DNA from: an uncultured Lachnospiraceae bacterium
GTDB taxonomy: Bacteria > Bacillota > Clostridia > Lachnospirales > Lachnospiraceae
Assembly (NCBI GenBank): GCA_946406305.1
Contig: CAMJKC010000009.1
Location: 1 to 20,119, forward strand
Direction: 5' to 3'
DNA length: 20,119 bases
Shown: one piece after another, positions 16,243 through 20,119 of the stretch
Numbering within the stretch: position 1 is the first letter of the stretch
Layout: the number at the start of each line of letters is the position of its first letter
Made by a program: the position numbers and the translations under genes
Notes under the pieces: generated by a model
Seen by the model: the letters and a program-made list of their open reading frames with translations, nothing else
The model's database searches: none
What the model was told of the DNA's origin: nothing

Positions 16243-17150
16243 TGAGTATATTAAAAATAACTGATGAAGATTTTTCAAATATTTTATATAAAAGAAAAAA
16301 GGATTCAAACAAGGGAGATTTTGGATACATTGCCCTAATAGGTGGAAGTAAAAAATACATTGGAGCAATTAAATTATCAGAGCTTGGTGCCGTATCAATG
16401 AGGGCTGGGGCTGGTGTCTGTAAGATAGCTACTCCAAAAGGACTTTATCCATATCTTGCAAAAAATATTTTAGAATCTACTTATTTTCCACTCAGTGATA
16501 GTGATTATGATTTGATTTTTGTTGAAGATGAATTTTCTGAATTAATTAAAAATGTTCGAGTCGTTGCCATTGGAATGGGAATAGGTATTAGTATAGAAGT
16601 AGAAAAAGCAATAAGGTATTTATTAGTTAGAGAAGATAAAATTAAAATTATTGATGCAGATGGAATCACTGTTTTATCAAAAATTGGTTTTAAAGATTTT
16701 AAATATAAAACAATTTTAACTCCACATTTTTATGAATTTAAAAAATTATTATTATCTTTTTATAAAGATGATATGTATAATGATATAGAATTTATAAAAA
16801 ACAATAACATTAAAATTGCTGAAAAATTTGCAAGAGATACAAAATGTTTTTTATTATTAAAAGGCACAAACACAGTTGTCACTAATGGAGAAGAAACCTA
16901 TATAATAGATAAAGGTTGCAGTGGAATGGCAACAGCAGGTAGTGGAGATGTGTTATCAGGAATTATATCTTCAATAGTTGGATATAATATTAATAATATT
17001 TTACTTGCAGTCGCAGTTTCTGCATATATAAATGGACTTGCTGGAGAAATTGCAGAAAGTATAAATGGACAAATTTCAATGATTTCAAGTGATACTGCAA
17101 ATTGTGTAAAGTTGGCAATAAATAAAATTTTATCAGATATTAAAATATAA
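16242..17150 (+). CDS. nnrD: ADP/ATP-dependent (S)-NAD(P)H-hydrate dehydratase, stand-alone
   Basis: Metabolite-repair enzyme that dehydrates damaged NADHX and NADPHX back to NAD(P)H at the expense of ADP or ATP. The 302-aa protein is a single ribokinase-like domain (YxkO/YjeF C-terminal type) without the N-terminal epimerase domain seen in fused YjeF proteins. NKGDFGYIALIGGS near the N-terminus and MRAGAGVCKIATP are family blocks; VAIGMGIG and DADGI follow, and SGMATAGSGDVLSGII holds the anion hole and catalytic Asp236. The usual TPHxGE motif reads TPHFYE, a mild departure. An epimerase (NnrE) would have to be elsewhere. The ATG overlaps the mutL stop (TAATG). pcrA starts 14 bp downstream. 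Confidence 0.92.
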   Translation: MSILKITDEDFSNILYKRKKDSNKGDFGYIALIGGSKKYIGAIKLSELGAVSMRAGAGVCKIATPKGLYPYLAKNILESTYFPLSDSDYDLIFVEDEFSELIKNVRVVAIGMGIGISIEVEKAIRYLLVREDKIKIIDADGITVLSKIGFKDFKYKTILTPHFYEFKKLLLSFYKDDMYNDIEFIKNNNIKIAEKFARDTKCFLLLKGTNTVVTNGEETYIIDKGCSGMATAGSGDVLSGIISSIVGYNINNILLAVAVSAYINGLAGEIAESINGQISMISSDTANCVKLAINKILSDIKI

Positions 17151-17164
17151 AAATGGAGATGTAG

Positions 17165-19414
17165 ATGGATTTTTCAATTTTAAATAAAGAACAAATAGAG
17201 GCAGTTAAATACAATGATGGTCCACTTTTAATAATAGCTGGAGCAGGAACTGGAAAAACAAGAGTCCTGACATATAAAATTGCATATCTTATTGAAAAAG
17301 GTGTAAACCCATATCAAATACTTGGAATAACTTTTACAAATAAAGCAGCAGATGAAATGAAAAATAGGGTAGATAGTTTAATTGAAAATAAAAATAAAGT
17401 ATTGGTAACAACTTTTCATAAATTTTGTGGAAGAGTTTTAAGAAAATATATACAATATACAGAATATGAAAATAATTTTACTATATATGACACTGATGAG
17501 CAAAAAAAATTTATAAAAGAAATTTTAAAAGAATTAGATAAGGAAAAAGAAAAAATAAAAGAAAGTACAATTGCTTCTTATATTTCATATTGTAAAAATC
17601 ATAATATTACGGCAGAAGAGAAGATGGAAGAAGCAAAAAAAATGCATGATAAAAATGAAAAGATTAAATCTGAATGTTTTAAGATATACTGTGAAAAAAT
17701 GCAAAAATTAAACATAATGGATTTTGATGATATGCTTATAAATTGTGTCAAATTACTAAAGAATAATGAAAAAGTAAAATTTGAATTACAAAACCAATTT
17801 AAATATATATTAGTTGATGAATATCAAGATACAAATATTATTCAATTTGATTTAATAAATCTTATGTGTTCAGATGACACAAAATTAACAGTTGTAGGAG
17901 ATGATGATCAAAGTATATATAAATTTAGGGGAGCAGACATAAAAAATATTTTAAACTTTGAAAAGAGTTTCAAAAATTCAAAACTAATTAAATTAACTCA
18001 AAATTATAGGTCAACAAATAATATTTTAAAAGTTGCAAACTGTATAAATAAAAATAACATAGATAGAAAAGGAAAAAATCTTTGGTCAGAAAATGGAGAT
18101 GGCATAAAGGTAAAATTATATGAGTATGATACAGATCAAAGTGAAGCATTTTTTACAGTTGAAAATATAAAAAAAATTGGTGATTATAAAAATACAGCAA
18201 TATTATATAGAACAAATTTTCAATCTCGTGTGCTTGAAGAACAATGTGTAAAACAAGGTGTGCCATATATTTTAATTGGAGATGTGAGCTTTTATCAAAG
18301 AAAAGAAATAAAAGATATTTTGTCATATTTAAGTTTTGCGGCAAATAAAAACAATATTGTTGCTTTTGATAGAATTATAAATGAACCTAAAAGAGGAATC
18401 GGAGAAATAACAAAAAATAAAATTATCAAATATGCATCTGATAAAAATATTGATATATTATTAGCCTTAAAAAATGCTGATGAAATAGGGATAAAGGGTA
18501 AAACTAAAGAAAGTATTTTAGAATTTGTTAATGTAATTGAAAAAATTGAAAAAGCAAATGAAATTAAAGATATGATAGATATAATTAGATTTGAAGCAAA
18601 ATATGATGAAAATCTAATTTTGGAATTTGGTAAAGACGAAGGTAAAGAGAGAATTGAAAATATTGATGAACTAAATAGGGTTGCAGATGTATTTAAAGAT
18701 ACTTTTATTAATAGCAATCAGGATGTTATAGAAGATGTCAGCGATATAAATTTGTTACAAGAATTTTTATATGATATTTCTTTAATTGCTACTACAGATA
18801 ATATTAATGCTGTTTCTGATAAAATTACGCTTATGACTCTTCATGCATCAAAAGGGCTTGAATATGATAATGTATATATAGTTGGCTTAAATGAAAATTT
18901 GTTTCCAAGTCAAAGGTCAATTGAAGAAGGTGATATTGAAGAAGAAAGAAGGCTCTTTTATGTTGGAATAACAAGAGCAAAAAATAATTTATCATTAAGT
19001 TTTTCAAAAAGTAGATGGGGAAATGGTCAGATAATATTTTCTGAAAAGAGTCGTTTTATTGATGAAATTGATGAAGAATTACTTGATAAAAAAGAATTTA
19101 ATAATAATATATATAATGATTCTTTTTTCTATCAAAATAGTTATAAAAAGAATGTTGTAAGTAAAAAGGAATTTAATTATAATAAAATAAAGGTTTCAAA
19201 CTTTGATAATATTTATATAACTGGTAAAGAATTAAAAAAAGAAGATAAACTATCTTATGAAGTTGGCGATAGAGTAAGTCATATAAAATTTGGTGAAGGA
19301 ACTGTATTAAAAATAGAAGAAATGGAAAGGGATTATGAAATCGTTATAAAATTTGATGATTATGATGAACCAAAAACTATGTTTGCAGCATATGCTAAAC
19401 TTGTAAAAGTTTAA
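17165..19414 (+). CDS. pcrA: ATP-dependent DNA helicase PcrA (UvrD/Rep family)
   Basis: Superfamily 1A 3'-5' helicase used in nucleotide excision repair, replication-fork and transcription-conflict handling. The 749-aa protein has all the SF1A motifs: the N-terminal Q region LNKEQIEAV, Walker A AGAGTGKT (25-32), motif Ia ITFTNKAADEMK, motif II DEYQDTN, motif III VGDDDQSIYKFRGAD, motif IV region NYRST and TNFQSRVLEE, motif V TLHASKGLEYDNVYIVGLNE, and motif VI EEERRLFYVGITRAK. After a variable linker the C-terminal end has EVGDRVSHIKFGEGTVL, the small beta-barrel that in PcrA contacts RNA polymerase. SD TGGAG (17154-17158) is 6 nt from the ATG. ligA, the common clostridial neighbour, is not seen. 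The gene's last codons form a small hairpin. Confidence 0.96.
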   Translation: MDFSILNKEQIEAVKYNDGPLLIIAGAGTGKTRVLTYKIAYLIEKGVNPYQILGITFTNKAADEMKNRVDSLIENKNKVLVTTFHKFCGRVLRKYIQYTEYENNFTIYDTDEQKKFIKEILKELDKEKEKIKESTIASYISYCKNHNITAEEKMEEAKKMHDKNEKIKSECFKIYCEKMQKLNIMDFDDMLINCVKLLKNNEKVKFELQNQFKYILVDEYQDTNIIQFDLINLMCSDDTKLTVVGDDDQSIYKFRGADIKNILNFEKSFKNSKLIKLTQNYRSTNNILKVANCINKNNIDRKGKNLWSENGDGIKVKLYEYDTDQSEAFFTVENIKKIGDYKNTAILYRTNFQSRVLEEQCVKQGVPYILIGDVSFYQRKEIKDILSYLSFAANKNNIVAFDRIINEPKRGIGEITKNKIIKYASDKNIDILLALKNADEIGIKGKTKESILEFVNVIEKIEKANEIKDMIDIIRFEAKYDENLILEFGKDEGKERIENIDELNRVADVFKDTFINSNQDVIEDVSDINLLQEFLYDISLIATTDNINAVSDKITLMTLHASKGLEYDNVYIVGLNENLFPSQRSIEEGDIEEERRLFYVGITRAKNNLSLSFSKSRWGNGQIIFSEKSRFIDEIDEELLDKKEFNNNIYNDSFFYQNSYKKNVVSKKEFNYNKIKVSNFDNIYITGKELKKEDKLSYEVGDRVSHIKFGEGTVLKIEEMERDYEIVIKFDDYDEPKTMFAAYAKLVKV
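19396..19413 (+). other. GNRA-loop hairpin over the pcrA stop codon
   Basis: TAAACTT (19396-19402) and AAGTTTA (19407-19413) pair perfectly around a GTAA loop, which would be a GNRA tetraloop in RNA. The stem covers the last codons and part of the stop codon of pcrA. No T run follows, so it is not a standard intrinsic terminator; mRNA processing or end stabilisation is possible, as is chance. Confidence 0.3.
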
Positions 19415-19440
19415 TTATATCATATTCCAATGGAGGATTT

Positions 19441-20119
19441 ATGGAAAAGAGTATTACAAATATAAAAAAAATATTAGATGATGGAAGTTTTATAGAATTA
19501 TTTTTTGAACAAGACGAGACTATCCATACTGGATATGGGACAATAAATGATAAATTGGTATATGTAATTGCTGAAGAAAATGCAATGATAAAATTAAGTT
19601 CTGTTGAAAAAATTAAAAAAATTTATAAAATGGCAATTAGTATGGGAGCACCAATTTTATACATAATTGATAATAATGGAGTAAGTTTAGAGAATAATTA
19701 TATTATATATAGTTTATATGGTGAAATAATAAAATTACAATCAATAGCACATGGTAAAGTTTCACAAATTGCAATTATTTCTGGCAAATGTAATGGTGGA
19801 ATGGCAACTATTGCAAATAATTGTGATTTTGTTTTTGTTGATGAAAATAATGCATCAATGTGGACAATTCCTCCAGTGACAATTGAAGATAATATTGATA
19901 ATAGAAGTGGTGAAAGTAAATCATTAAAAGAAACTATGCTTATTGATTGTTTTTATGCTGATAATATTTTATATAATAAAATAAGAGAATTTATGAGTTT
20001 TATACCATCAAACTATAAAGATAAAGAAGTGTATGAAAAATGTAAAGATGACCTAAACAGAAAAATAAATGTTGATTTTGAAAACATACTAAGAGTATAT
20101 GTTGTAGCCACAATTACTG
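19441..20119 (+). CDS. Divergent acyl-CoA carboxyltransferase-like protein, 5' part
   Basis: A gene that runs off the right edge after 226 codons. SD TGGAGGA (19431-19437) precedes the ATG. The N-terminal LDDGSFIELF and the GYGTINDKLVYVIAEE block match the start of carboxyltransferase subunits of biotin-dependent carboxylases or decarboxylases (MmdA, PccB, AccD types), as do the MGAPILYIIDNNG, GEIIKLQSIAHGKVSQIAIISGKCNGG and CDFVFV segments. Two loops that usually form the oxyanion and acyl-CoA sites are altered: D-S-G-G-A-R reads D-N-N-G-V-S, and G-x-C-A-G-G reads G-K-C-N-G-G. It may therefore be a non-catalytic or specialised member. No biotin carrier or decarboxylase subunit is in view; more genes may follow beyond the window. 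Fold is likely, function unknown. Confidence 0.65.
   Translation, partial: MEKSITNIKKILDDGSFIELFFEQDETIHTGYGTINDKLVYVIAEENAMIKLSSVEKIKKIYKMAISMGAPILYIIDNNGVSLENNYIIYSLYGEIIKLQSIAHGKVSQIAIISGKCNGGMATIANNCDFVFVDENNASMWTIPPVTIEDNIDNRSGESKSLKETMLIDCFYADNILYNKIREFMSFIPSNYKDKEVYEKCKDDLNRKINVDFENILRVYVVATIT

Noticed and set aside
18295..18717. A 140-codon antisense frame inside pcrA
   Set aside because: It is Ile/Ser/Leu-rich low complexity opposite a conserved helicase, without start signals.
1..20119. CRISPR arrays, insertion sequences, tRNA or rRNA genes, riboswitches, long repeats
   Set aside because: I saw no repeated direct units, transposase motifs, cloverleaf-like segments or long structured leaders; no intergenic stretch exceeds about 110 bp.

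Overview
The window comes from a bacterial chromosome with very low GC (well under 30% by eye). It uses the standard code: TGA is a stop in several genes and Trp is TGG, so it is not a code-4 mollicute. Purine-rich Shine-Dalgarno (SD) sites, an endonuclease-type MutL, PcrA, a TTG-started GpsA and a Cys-lipobox polyamine-binding protein point to a low-GC Firmicute (Bacillota), most likely a clostridial anaerobe. I cannot name the genus. All genes lie on the + strand except rarA, and spacing is very tight, with many stop/start overlaps.

Left block (1-7288): the tail of a PhoU-like domain protein, then gap and pgk (lower glycolysis), lepA (translation GTPase), an orphan PotD-type lipoprotein, a short-chain dehydrogenase/reductase (SDR), a thioredoxin-reductase-like flavoprotein and a small GIY-YIG protein. 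gap probably has its own promoter, and everything from gap to the GIY-YIG gene looks like one transcription unit.

Middle block (7289-10371): a 65-bp spacer with a puzzling translation-initiation region leads into rlmH, a stomatin/SPFH membrane protein, a THUMP-methyltransferase of the RlmL type and a GNAT acetyltransferase. Two of these four modify or probably modify 23S rRNA. The block ends tail-to-tail, with a 2-bp gap, against rarA on the - strand.

Right block (11661-20119): a divergent promoter region separates rarA from a second + strand run: pyrG, gpsA, mutL, nnrD, pcrA and the 5' part of a carboxyltransferase-like gene. The first three junctions are 1-4 nt overlaps. This run joins nucleotide and lipid-precursor supply, mismatch repair, NAD(P)H-hydrate repair and a repair helicase; together with rarA it makes a genome-maintenance neighbourhood.

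This is mainly core, housekeeping DNA. I saw no mobile element, CRISPR array, tRNA, rRNA or recognisable new multi-gene system. The more interesting points are local: the rlmH start region, a possible leaderless rarA transcript, a divergent NADPH motif in the thioredoxin-reductase-like protein, the orphan PotD inside a lepA operon, and the divergent carboxyltransferase at the right edge.
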